Positions 11,165-20,879 of a stretch of 64,000 bases of DNA are shown here, in pieces. The first letter of the stretch is position 1. Every line of letters starts with the position of its first letter. The stretch covers positions 25,603,398-25,667,397 of the forward strand of contig NC_092577.1 of NCBI RefSeq assembly GCF_037975245.1. Direction: 5' to 3'. The DNA is from Apostichopus japonicus (lineage: Eukaryota > Echinodermata > Holothuroidea > Aspidochirotida > Stichopodidae). The notes beneath the pieces were generated by a model that saw nothing but the letters and a program-made list of their open reading frames with translations, was not told where the DNA came from and ran no database searches. Both the position numbers and the translations under genes were made by a program.

Positions 11165-12899
11165 CTGCAAAAAGAAAAAAAAAACTCTAGCAAATTAACC
11201 ATTTAACGCTGGTCCCACGAAGGGATAAAGGAATATAGAATCTAGGTGTTGTGAAGAAACTACTGTTTGCACATAGAAAAATACTGTTTTAATGATGGGC
11301 TGGTGCAGTCCAAGCTGAGTGTACACAGAAACGCTTTTCTCGTACAATCCTATAATAATTCAGTAGTAGGTGTGCAAACTATAAACGACAGTATAGTTTG
11401 AATGAATTGCACAGTTTTAACAAATGATGTGGTTGAACTTTTTTTTATTTGCCAAAAAATTAAACAAGACAGTGAAAAAACTAGGCCTAGAGTAGAGTGA
11501 TTAATATTCAACCTCTTAAGAAATATTATTGTTATTACACAAAATTTATATAGCGCCTTATTCAATTAAAAAATTGCTCTAAAGCGCTTTACAGCAAAAG
11601 ATAAAAAATTTGTTCAAAGTATAAAAGTTAAAAGGTTATAAAAGATTAGATTGTATAGAAAAATATGTGATAGAAATGTAAAAAATAAATAGAAAAATTA
11701 TGACTAAAATACAAAATAACACCTGAATTAAGTACGTGCAGCAAATATTCAGGTAACATAATATTACCAATAAAAATGTATCAATATGCCATTTTGGTTT
11801 AGATAAAGTATGTACATTTTGCGTACCAGTAGTCAACCCCACAAATTGTTTTGTATTTTCCAGAGGAAGAAGCATAATTTAAATGTGATTCTATAGAAGG
11901 ATATAATTTTTGAACTATTTGTAGGTAGGCCTAATCTATAATAAAAAAAAAAATTTTATCATTGTTTTTTGTATAGATGAGATTTAAACTTGGCAGCCAT
12001 TTTGTGTTGTTCTATTATGGTAAACTTGGTCCAATTTATTATTTTTTTATTTTTTTTCCTATAATTTTTTAAACGATGATGATACATGACATACAGTATA
12101 CAATATTGCTATAGAAAAGATTTACACATTGTGTGTGTGGGTGAAAACAGTTTATCACAAACAATAGCTTTCAAGTTGGGAAATTTTGGTAGCCCACCGG
12201 ACTACTGCTACTCAGTGTTCTGACAGTTCTGGTAGTCCAACGTATATTTGGTCGTCTAGGGCTACACTCCGCTACAGCCTACTGAACTACCACGTATTTC
12301 GAACCTTGGCAATTATGCCAGGGCCTATATAGATTGAGGTTTGACTGGTGCAGGCATCATAATGTAAATATTTTCAATGAATGTTGAAGCAATTTAGCTG
12401 AAAAGTGCACAGTATACAGGAACCCAGTGCTACTTACTTACAACAACGACCCCCCCCCTCCCCCTGCTTAACTGTACATACTTAATTTGTAGAATTAATA
12501 TACAAGTACTTATCGTAGGGTATATCAAGGTGCCCGAATACTGCGGGGGCTGTATAATGCATATAAACCTAGGCTACCTAACATTACGTTCCAATATTAC
12601 CGTAGCAACATGCTCAAAAAGTGCCATGAACAAATAAGATCTGTTAGGCCTACTTATTTTCAACCATAATATATGCAAAACGGGCTGTCTTTTTCACATC
12701 TTGACCAAAAAGACCTAACATTCTAGGCTAGGCCTAAATGTTAATTTTGTATGAAGATTCAAAATTTTCATTGCCAAGAAATTTTTAAATGAAATTGTTG
12801 TAAATTTATTCCAAGTTCTGCCTCTTGTTTGGTCTTGTTTGTCTTTTTTTCGGTAGGCCTAGTCTGATAAGCTATGTTAGTACACTTACTGCTTAATCA

Positions 12900-13830
12900 G
12901 ATGTAACATTAGGCCTAGGCTACAGTACGCCTAGGCTAAGCTATTTTTGTTATTTAGGCCTAGGCCTACAGTAACCCTAAAATTCTGGTAAAAACGCTGA
13001 TGATTTTTTTGGGTCACTGGGGCTTGTTCCATAACTGGGCCTAACGTTAGGCCTATAACACTATGCGCAGTAGTGCCTAGCCTAGCCTAGGCCTAACGTT
13101 AGGCTACTGTAGGCCTACGACATTACGCATATTCCAAATGCTTCACACTACAGTAGCTGCCCTGTGTGTACAAAAAAAACCCCACTCCATTAGCCTGTCT
13201 AAATCTAGCCGTCATCCTCATGATCGCAGACCCTCATGATCGCAAATAGGCCTCGCCTAGGGGCCTAGGCCTCATCATATTTACTTACCAAACTTGGCAC
13301 AACATTGCTTAGGCCTAGGCTACTTATGCATTGTCAACAATTCTTACTTAGCCTATGCAGTTGTGCATCGTCATATTTATTTTAAATATACAGTTCGGCA
13401 AATGTAAAAAATATGGAATAATGATTGGTCTCCGTGCAAGTCCATGGGTCTTTCCACGGGTGATCCTAACGTTATTAATAGGCCTAGGCCTAGGCCCTAA
13501 ATGATATATTGACATCTTATTCTCAGGCCTATCGAAAAACTTTGCATTTTTTGTACGTAGCCTAGGCCTAGGCTAACTGGCAGCGACTAGGCTAAACGGG
13601 TCCGTTTAACAACTTGGACAGAACTTTCTGTTAAATAGCTCCATTTTTAACAATTTCAACCATTAGAGGCCTAATATTCATATCAGGATTGTGGATTTAT
13701 CTATCAGATACTAGAGGTTCCGTACATGTATACATCATCTCAATCTCAACTGCAATAGTGAACTCTTTACAGGCCTAGCCTATGTTATGGCTTAGCGTTA
13801 GGCTATAGGCTAGTACGACTACGAATTAGT
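12900..13830. repeat. TAGGCCTA-rich low-complexity stretch
   Basis: Dozens of overlapping TAGGCCTAGGC and CCTAACGTTAGG palindromic words occur here, concentrated at 12895-13320 and 13470-13580, with milder enrichment from 11920 and at 15780-15890. The words are not in a regular tandem period. This lies in the first intron or promoter-proximal part of the SAMD3-like gene. The remainder of 11165-12900 is AT-rich and shows nothing else. Confidence 0.6.
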
Positions 13831-13927
13831 CACCGACTTAGCCATACGTTAAGTCTTCGTATGCTACTTCAGCATTTCTTGAAATTTAATTACATATTAA
13901 AAAAGATATTTGCACATGATACCATAC

Positions 13928-14008
13928 CTTGAAATGAATTAGCCCATTCCATCAAGCCCCATTCTTCTAGTTTATCTTTCACGAACGAATCAATTTGTGC
14001 TTCGGATC
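13928..14008 (-). CDS. Candidate N-terminal SAM-domain exon of the SAMD3-like gene
   Basis: The minus strand encodes SEAQIDSFVKDKLEEWGLME and then WANSFQ, which looks like the start of a SAM domain (WGL...F), ending at a donor G|GTATGG at 13927. The frame is closed upstream by TGA, because ATG sits one base out of frame (ACATGATCC) and opens only a six-codon ORF. The first in-frame ATG is at 13952-13950, inside the domain. Either there is a one-base insertion in this copy or an upstream exon supplies the start. It ends in phase 1 while the next located exon starts in phase 0, so one exon with the rest of the SAM fold is missing from my reading. Confidence 0.45.
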
Positions 14009-14221
14009 ATGTTCGCTCTGTCAGCAAACTTGTCCTACAGCCAATTTGTCTATGGCGCGCGCGCAGGGTCAATATTATCGGACGGTCAATGTGTGTTCGT
14101 TGATTGGCTGATCTGACATGGTGCACTCATATTCCTATAATGTTGACCAATCATAGTCCAATATTATTTTGACTCGTTGATGAAAGTCAGTTTCGGACTT
14201 AGCATTAGGTCAGCTTAGTGT

Positions 14222-14300
14222 ATGGTACAACCCAAATTGGGTTATAAGACCATCGACCCTGCGTTTGGGTCATGAATATGACCCAGGTGTTTTAAGAGTG
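14222..14300. repeat. Right terminal region and TIR of the 9.5 kb element
   Basis: It contains ACCCAAATTGGGT, GGGTCATGAATATGACCC and the terminal GGTGTTTTAAGAGTG. Read on the minus strand it aligns with the left end at 4792 over about 35 bp with few mismatches. TA follows at 14301-14302. Confidence 0.65.
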
Positions 14301-14528
14301 TAGAAAACAATGAAAAAAATCGCCATTTTTTCATGGTAAATTGACTTGACTTTGGCAAAGTTAACGGGTTGCACTTACTCTGGGACTAGTTTATATAATA
14401 TTGTTCAACGATGGCAGCGTTGATGGCACATTTGGCTCATTATTATCTCCATATATTACATATATGGAGATTATCTCACACCAATCGTTTTCAGTCTGAG
14501 GGCTCTTTAAATGCCTACTAGTTTTTAC

Positions 14529-15180
14529 CCTAATGTCTGGGACAAACTAAAACGAATGACAGTGAAGGACCGAATGACAATTGACTTTGTACAGGGTTAA
14601 TTATCATTTGCGAATGACAACAAAGGACAACAAAGGACAACAAAGGACAACGAAGGACAGTGTTGAGAAAAGATAGAATGATTAACGGAGTAGAGTAAAT
14701 GCGGTTATTGGTTTTCTGCGCAAAAATGATTTGAGGAAAATCGCATGTTACGTGGTTGCAGGCTTTTGGTGTAATTTACGGATAGAAACCACAGGGAAAG
14801 TTTTTGTGTGAGAATGCGCTTGAGTGCTGTGCTTTTTACCTCTGTAGATTTATATAGAAAGATAACTGAAGCCGTTTCAAGATTATAGTATTGTTAGTTT
14901 CTAACAATTAATATCGGAAAAATGACTTTAAATTTACTTTTTAAAATCAGACTTACAATTTCGCTTACTATAAGGTGCGTTTTTATCTTGTCCGTACTTT
15001 ACTAGATCTGGATACCCACGAAGTCTGAACTGTGATATCCGGTTGAAGCAAATGTCTGTGCTGTCATTACTGTCATTCGTTTTAGTCAACGCAATTTTTT
15101 AGTGTGTACAACATATTGTCATTCGTTATGTGTAACGCAATTGTCATTCGTTTTAGTAACACCCTAATGTCTGTTTGATG
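14529..15180. mobile_element. Small element with AAAACGAATGACA inverted ends
   Basis: CTAAAACGAATGACAG near 14546 is matched in inverse by TGTCATTCGTTTTAGT near 15069 and again near 15150. The direct repeat ACCCTAATGTCTG flanks both sides (about 14528-14540 and 15167-15179). Inside are four tandem GGACAACAAA units at 14620-14660. It could be a non-autonomous DNA transposon. A variant of the flank, AACACCCTAATGTCT, also occurs near 32145, so the flank may itself be repeat sequence. Confidence 0.4.
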
Positions 15181-15556
15181 TGAAATTTCATCGTAGTGTA
15201 CATCACAAGATGACACTTAAATGTTACTTATTAATAACATTTTAAAATGATCAGAAAGCATTCTTTTGGTACGTTTTCCGTAATTTTTTAGGTGATTTTT
15301 AATACAGCGCATGGTACTTAAAGGTATTGCGATGTAGACGTAACCATTTGCTCAATTACATCGGTGACCTGGACCTTTAAATTCAACTCCGTCTTTATGA
15401 TAATTAGATAAAAGCACACGGTGATCATGCAGTAATAAGGCAATATCATTGGTTGAATTTATGATTCCTATTGTGATTGGACGAGCGCTTGTCGATATGC
15501 TGGATGTTTGAGTGCTGTGTGTATTTCCGTCTAGACTGTGCACTTGCTCGTACCAC

Positions 15557-15597
15557 CCGTGACGTTTTGTATCCCGCATGGCGGGTCACGTGAAAAG
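15557..15597 (+). mobile_element. Orphan 3' tail of element B
   Basis: A stretch of only about 40 bp matches the 3' terminal stem-loop of the complete element B: CGTGACGTTTTGTATCCCG, then GGGTCACGTGAAAAG. The outer stem CGTGAC/GTCACG is preserved. It may be an extreme 5' truncation or part of a SINE that borrowed this tail. The sequence around it, 15181-15556 and 15598-16770, shows no gene I can support. Confidence 0.5.
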
Positions 15598-16769
15598 CAC
15601 ACCAAACCCAACTCTCCACAATTAGATAGATCCATTGCAGTAGAATATTGGTATTTGCGTTCCATATTTACCAAATCCGACTCGCCAGTAGAAGAAAGCG
15701 GTAAGTCTATTTATTTAGTAAGTATTTAATGATAATATTTAAATCATAATAATATGAATTTTGGCTGGCCACTGTGTTCGATCTAACGTTACTCCGTTAG
15801 TACAGTGGACCTAGCGTAGGTCTAAGTTAAGGCTGATTTGTACTAGTCTATTATTACTAGGCCTAACCTAGGCCTATATACAGTATTGTGAAGTTAGGAA
15901 CTCTGCTAAGATCGGACACCCTCATGTTCGTAATATTACAGCAAGGGAAAATGAAAACCTAATATGTAATAAAAATCATCAACAAATTCGTTGTTAGGTC
16001 ACAACATTTTACGATCTTCCCAGAAAAAATGACCTTTAAAAAATATTTCCGTCAGGTATTTGAACATTGTGTTAACTTGAATGGAACCTCGCAAAACTCA
16101 ACACTTTTACCAATCAACCACAATTTTCGTTGAATAAAGTGAATATATTATGAATTGAAGGTAAGAATTAGACCAGTCTATTTCAAATATTTAATGCCTT
16201 TTAACTTTTGGCCGCCATTTTAGTTGGCCGTTCGAATTATACTCCGACGTTGTCAACCTAGGCATAGGCTAGGCTGAGCCAATATTTTCGTGTACAGAAA
16301 ATACAATTTTTCGTAAAAAATTTACCGGAATTTACGAAACTTTCACAATTGATATCTGCTGAGCAGATTTAATGAAGGGTGAATTTTGTTTCACACGTTT
16401 ATTTCTTCAGTTCAATGGTTGAAAATCCTCTCATATTCTGTTTCTAAACTATGCAGGGTCCATTTAAATAGTAATACTACTAGTACTAGGCCAGTTGTAC
16501 TCGTAAGTAATATATAACAGTGAGAGTAATGCTAAGTTAGGAACAATGCATAGTCTGAACACCTTCATTTTCGTAATAATTCAGCATGAGAAAAATAAAT
16601 CCTACCAGTTCAAATATATGTAATAAAGGCTCCAGCCAGGCCTAGTTGCATTAATACCCCGCCACAATTTACCTGCACCCTGTAGGCCTAGGTGGCTGCT
16701 TGGTGGCTACGTTCTTGATAACGATGCAATCGTAGCCACTATCCCGACTTCCCTCTGACTCTCCCAGTC

Positions 16770-16846
16770 ATGTCTCCCAGTCATGAGATCCCCGGTTCGA
16801 TTCCCCGCCGAGAGCAAGGTGTGTCGTCTGGCACGGGTGTTGTTCA
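16770..16846 (+). mobile_element. tRNA-type SINE, left part
   Basis: It contains a B-box-like GGTTCGATTCC at 16794-16804, followed by CCCGCCGAGAGCAAGGTGTG and GTCTGGCACGGGTGTTGTTCA. The body continues after the inserted element A at 18695. I see no A box, so it is either 5' truncated or diverged. It is not a functional tRNA gene because the T-stem does not pair. Confidence 0.55.
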
Positions 16847-18694
16847 GTTCAGTTCAGTTCAGTTCAGTTCTCGTGGAGTGCGGACGTGTTTTCGGCTGCT
16901 CTCCACCTTTCGTTGACCACACCTTTATTGTGTTTTTACGTTGGCCCTTCATTAGTTTACAGTTTGTTTTAGTGTAGTTTGTGTGTTTTGGGTTTGTTTC
17001 GTTTTGGTTTGTGTATAGGTGCGTGGCTTTGCCACACCCCTAGCTGTCATGGCGGCTCGCCGTGACAGCAAAATCGTATTGTTGAGTTTTTCGGGGGAGG
17101 CTAAGGTCGTCCCCGTACAAGTTTTTTCAGTTTTGCGTTCTGTTGGTTTAAAGGTCCCTGGAGAGGTTGACGCGCTTCAGCGTAAACCTCTCCGGGGTAT
17201 GAATTGTTTTGATGTACGGTTTACCTCCGAGGCTGCCCGCGTCCGAGGCGTCCATGTGTTGGAGGGAGTTGAGGGACTGAAGGTCACACCGTATGACAGT
17301 TCGGTGTGGGTGACAGTCCTCCATCTCCCTCTGGACATGTCTGAACAGGTTGTTGTGCGGACACTGGGGCGTTTCGGCAAAGTGACCGGCTACGAGGAGC
17401 CGGAATTCCTTGAATGTATGGGTGTCAAGACCGGGACTAGACGAGTTAGAGTTGAACTCAAGTCCGATATCCCCTCTACCTTGTGGGCTAATGGGCACAG
17501 GGCCCACGTTGCATACCCGGGCCAGCCTCGCACTTGTTGGAGGTGTGGGCTGGAAGGGCATGAGGCCAGGTTGTGCCCGAACAAGCGGTGTAGCCGCTGT
17601 TTACAGGTTGGGCATACCCTGGCCGAGTGTAAAGGGGATATCGTTTGCAACTCGTGTGGGAAAACGGGCCATCTCGCCCGTTTATGCCCAGACCGCTCAT
17701 ACGCCGCGAGAGTGGCTACGGGCGTGGTTGAAGCGGTCCCTGTCCCGGCCTCTGACACCGTACCACATGATGCTCCTGTCATCGCCCCAGTGTCCGACAC
17801 TAGCGCCCCGATGGAGGCTTTGTTCCCCCTTTCGTGTCCGACCTCTCCCCTGATCGAACTTGCCGAGACTGCCAGCCTGCCCACTGAGGCAGAGCAGGAC
17901 AAAACGGCGGAGATGGTACTAGCGGAGTGGCACGCGGCGCAGGATGCCGCTTGTACTGGTTCACCGGTAGCTACGCCCGCTATCGGTGATACTAGTCGGG
18001 CCCCGAGTCAACCGGCCCAAGAGACATTAAGTGGCCCAGATTCTGACTCGCCAATGGAGGACTGCACTACAGCCTTATTAGTTGTAGCTAAGGAGTCCTC
18101 CGATTGGTTTGATGAGACAAAACAGGCCACTGATCTCATTGACTCGAGTGGCCCTTCCACCCTACCCGCAGCCGCTTCCGCTATACCGGACACGATGGTC
18201 GCTAGTGGACCTCCTGTTCCTGACAGGGAGGTCCACTCGACCAAGGTTGACGAGGAGTTAAGAACTCTGCTCCCTCGTAAGAAAAGGGGGAATACTGTTA
18301 GGGGCTTGAAAAGACCCGTATTGGGAAAATTTCGCAGGTAATGCGCAAGCCTGTCGTCTGCTATCGGGACGGCGTACCCCGGATGAGTTTTGGAGTTAGT
18401 TGTTATGTGTGGGGTGGGGGGTTTGTGTGGTCCTTACATAATATGGGTTGGGGGTTTTCTGTTTGTGGTTTGGTGTTGGCTTTTTGGGGCTGGTTTGTGG
18501 AGCTTTATTGTTTTGGTTCTGTTGGCCTTTGGGTCCGTGTCCTTTTCACGGTCACGTTAAACGCTATATTTTATACATTTGTGGGTTAGTGAGAGATTTC
18601 TGTTTGTGGGTTTTCAGTTGGGTTTTTGGTGGTTGTTAAACAGTTTTTGGTTTTGTTGACCTTTGGTCCGTGTCCGTTTTTTTGCACGTAAAAA
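16847..18694 (+). mobile_element. Element A copy 3: intact ORF1-only retroposon with 16-bp TSD
   Basis: The 16-mer GCACGGGTGTTGTTCA flanks it perfectly at 16831-16846 and 18695-18710. The element is 1848 bp long. It starts with repeated GTTCA units, carries a leader, one open ORF1 and a GT-rich 3' region, and ends CCGTGTCC...GCACGTAAAAA. There is no ORF2 and no poly(A). The perfect duplication and open frame show a recent insertion. It lands inside a SINE. Confidence 0.9.
17049..18341 (+). CDS. Element A ORF1 protein (430 aa), intact
   Basis: The start ATG at 17049 (MAARRDSKIV) is chosen because copies A and B share it, although the frame is open upstream to 17019. Residues 80-150 look like an RRM-type fold (VWVTVLHLPL...LGRFGKV). 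Three CCHC knuckles lie at about 163-176, 181-194 and 200-213. An acidic Pro/Ser/Thr-rich linker and a basic tail (RKKRGNTVRGLKRP) follow. It is homologous along the N-terminal half to ORF1 of element B. Proteins of this kind bind the element RNA. The TAA stop overlaps an ATG (TAATG), as in termination-reinitiation LINEs, but the downstream frame carries no recognisable domain. Confidence 0.9.
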   Translation: MAARRDSKIVLLSFSGEAKVVPVQVFSVLRSVGLKVPGEVDALQRKPLRGMNCFDVRFTSEAARVRGVHVLEGVEGLKVTPYDSSVWVTVLHLPLDMSEQVVVRTLGRFGKVTGYEEPEFLECMGVKTGTRRVRVELKSDIPSTLWANGHRAHVAYPGQPRTCWRCGLEGHEARLCPNKRCSRCLQVGHTLAECKGDIVCNSCGKTGHLARLCPDRSYAARVATGVVEAVPVPASDTVPHDAPVIAPVSDTSAPMEALFPLSCPTSPLIELAETASLPTEAEQDKTAEMVLAEWHAAQDAACTGSPVATPAIGDTSRAPSQPAQETLSGPDSDSPMEDCTTALLVVAKESSDWFDETKQATDLIDSSGPSTLPAAASAIPDTMVASGPPVPDREVHSTKVDEELRTLLPRKKRGNTVRGLKRPVLGKFRR

Positions 18695-18852
18695 GCACGG
18701 GTGTTGTTCAATAACAACTTCCCGACATGGACGTTAAATGGATGTGTGCCGAGAGATTGGCTTCGGTCAGCTTGCGAGTCTATAAGCCTCCATGGCTTCT
18801 TTCGCGAGTTCCTGCTTGCGGGAAGATCACATATACATACATACATACATAC
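18695..18852 (+). mobile_element. tRNA-type SINE, right part with CATA tail
   Basis: It resumes with GCACGGGTGTTGTTCA (the duplicated target) and runs through ATGGACGTTAAATGGATG and AAGCCTCCATGGCTTC to GCGGGAAGATCACA, ending in a (CATA)n tail at about 18828-18852. The body resembles SINEs I recall from sea urchins; this is memory, not a search. Confidence 0.5.
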
Positions 18853-18889
18853 TCTGAATTATTTTCTACTGTTCCCTGTACAAAATGAT

Positions 18890-19430
18890 ACACACAAATG
18901 AGAAAGATGCAACTGCAGTTGCATGGACCCACCCTAGCCAGTCTTCCTACACATTGAGATTTAAACAATTCTTAAACATTTCTCTGTATCAAAAGATAGG
19001 CAGAAATGAGAACGCTGCAATTGGAGCCATCTAGCCACTCTTTCTACTCCCCTCACATTTTTCTTTATTAAAAGATAGGCAGAAATGAGACCGATGCAAT
19101 CAGAGCCATGGTAGCCAGACTTTCTACTTCCCTCGGTCTTTAATAGAATGTAAAAGTATAGGCAGAAATGAAAACCAAGCCTTCGTAGCCACTATCCTTA
19201 CTTCCCTCCGACTTAAAATTTTCTTTAACATTTGTTTGTATAAAAAATAGGCCGCAATGAAAACAATGGAATTAAAGCCATCTTACGCTCTCTGCCTGCG
19301 ACACTCAGACTTACAATATTTTTCATTATTTTTCTGGATAAAAGGATAGGCAGAATTAAGTACGTGTAACTGGGGCCATCATAGCCACTCTGCCTGCTCC
19401 CCTCAGACTTTTTCTCTCAAAATATATAGA
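18890..19430. repeat. Diverged tandem repeat, unit about 80-125 bp
   Basis: The blocks AGGCAGAAATGAGA, GCAAT..GAGCCAT, TAGCCACTCT and CTACTCCCCTCA recur in the same order five to six times, with substitutions and length changes. A single copy of the GTAGCCACTATCC block also occurs near 16730. No coding potential is seen. The interval 19431-20000 shows nothing further. Confidence 0.55.
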
Positions 19431-20000
19431 CTCCCATGTGATGTACATACTAATAAACTATTTCAACATCATTGCAGAGTGATGCTGAAGTCTGTTGAAA
19501 AATACTATTTTCTAAATGATTTTTTCCAAAAGAAGTTTTTTAAAGTATTGTAGTGATTTCAGTGTGGTGAGAAACTACATTTTCTAACATATAACTTCTT
19601 TACACCCATTGTAGTACATGACTTTAATGAAAGAGTCTTATTTAATCTTTGTAATCTGTACTCCTGAGAATCTGTAAGTGTTAATTAAAACACCTAAGGA
19701 GCCATAGGAATAAGTGTTATAAGCATATCTTACCTTGATTTAAAAGCTTGGGAAAGTTTTACTGCATGCTCTTATAGTACTAATATTCTGCCCTCTCTAT
19801 TGTGCACAACCCTGAAGACTGCATTCCAAACCAAGTCAAATGACCCTACAAATTTCAGTATCAAAATTCAATTGTGCCTTTCAGCTCCTGCCTATAATAT
19901 AATACAACAAATTATAAAGCTAACTCAACAATCAAAACCAGTAAACCATAAACACATGAACAAAAATGCTCATGACAACTATTTTCCAATTTCTTCACAG

Positions 20001-20062
20001 ATAACAGGAAAACAAGTTTCAGCCGAAGCAACCTACACCATCATTCGCATAGATAACGAAGA
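20001..20062 (+). CDS. Penultimate exon of an unrecognised gene
   Basis: The acceptor TTTCTTCACAG precedes ATAACAGGA. It has 20 codons plus 2 nt and encodes ITGKQVSAEATYTIIRIDNE before the donor GA|GTAAGT. The phase matches the next exon exactly, giving DNEELDNIS. Upstream exons were not found in the window. I do not recognise the protein. Confidence 0.6.
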
Positions 20063-20477
20063 GTAAGTTCAATTGACATAGATAATTTCATCACACATGA
20101 GCATTAGTGTCCTTCCTTACAAGAAAATTTACATCCTCACCAATCACCATATTTGAACAAAACACCACCCTACTATTCAAGTTAAAATCATATATGGTTC
20201 AGTTGTAGGTTAACAGCAAATTGAAAGTTTTGGAAGAAAAAACAGCCTTCCGTTACCTTTGTTTTCACTTTCTGTAAAACAATCAGAAATATCTCTGTCG
20301 CCTTTTGCTGATCGCTGAACGATGATTATCAGTAAACATGCAAGTGTACAACCTTCTCCCTGTCCTTAGAAGGAGACACATTATCTTGAGTGTTTTCCTG
20401 TACCAAGAAAATAAAGAAAAATAAAATAAATTCATCTGCCCTAGTTTTATTTACTTTTATTTCTTCTCAAATTTCAG

Positions 20478-20655
20478 ACTAGACAATATCTCCATCATCA
20501 CAGAGTGCGGGAACACCTTCGACCTACCTTCCAGTCTGCTCGAAGTCACTGGCCTTGACCTTATTGACATGACTCCGCTTCAATGTCAATTTACAGTGGA
20601 AGGAGATAAGGTCAAGAAGATTCAGTTCGAGTATCTTGTTACTGCAGCAGTATAG
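20478..20655 (+). CDS. Terminal exon of an unrecognised gene
   Basis: The acceptor AAATTTCAG precedes ACTAGAC. It encodes 58 codons and stops TAG at 20653-20655. Segments read LDNISIITECGNTFDLPSSL, LEVTGLDLIDMTPLQCQF and KVKKIQFEYLVTAAV. The composition and codon use look like a real soluble protein C-terminus. No motif identifies it. Confidence 0.6.
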
Positions 20656-20743
20656 TTGAAAGTCCAAATAAGAAACTGATGACTAGAGGTTATTTCTGGA
20701 CAAAATTGGCCCCTGATTGACCGTTATTTGGTCATCTCTATAA

Positions 20744-20867
20744 TCCCAGTCTTCTCGAAGTCACTGGCTTTGACCTTATTAACATGACTCCGCTTCAATG
20801 TCAATTGACAATAGAAAATAAAGTCACAGATAAACAGTTTACCCTGTTGCTACCTGTGTATAGTTAG
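20744..20867 (+). pseudogene. Partial tandem duplicate of the terminal exon
   Basis: It repeats the coding stretch from SLLEVTG onward (SLLEVTGFDLINMTPLQCQL), diverges after that and stops TAG at 20865-20867. CCAG precedes it and could act as an acceptor, but it lacks the first 17 or so codons of the original. It may be a relic or an alternative last exon. Confidence 0.55.
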
Positions 20868-20879
20868 CAAGTCAAAATA

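Larger units (their letters stand above)
4792..14300. mobile_element. 9.5 kb TIR-bounded element carrying a SAMD3-like gene
   Basis: Left terminus: CACTCTAAAAACACTTGGG. The reverse complement of the right terminus reads CACTCTTAAAACACCTGGG, and both continue into GGGT(C/T)A...GACCCAAA modules for about 35 bp. TA lies immediately outside both ends (4790-4791 and 14301-14302), as expected of a 2-bp target duplication. The only coding content I recognise is the minus-strand SAMD3-like gene, whose first candidate exon lies just inside the right end and whose stop codon is about 1.4 kb from the left end. No DDE/D transposase, helicase or polymerase motif was seen. The superfamily is not assigned. 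The termini are seen directly; mobility is inference. Confidence 0.65.

Noticed and set aside
16785-16815. Possible tRNA gene around GGTTCGATTCC
   Set aside because: The T-stem does not pair and no acceptor or D arm was found; it fits a SINE head better.
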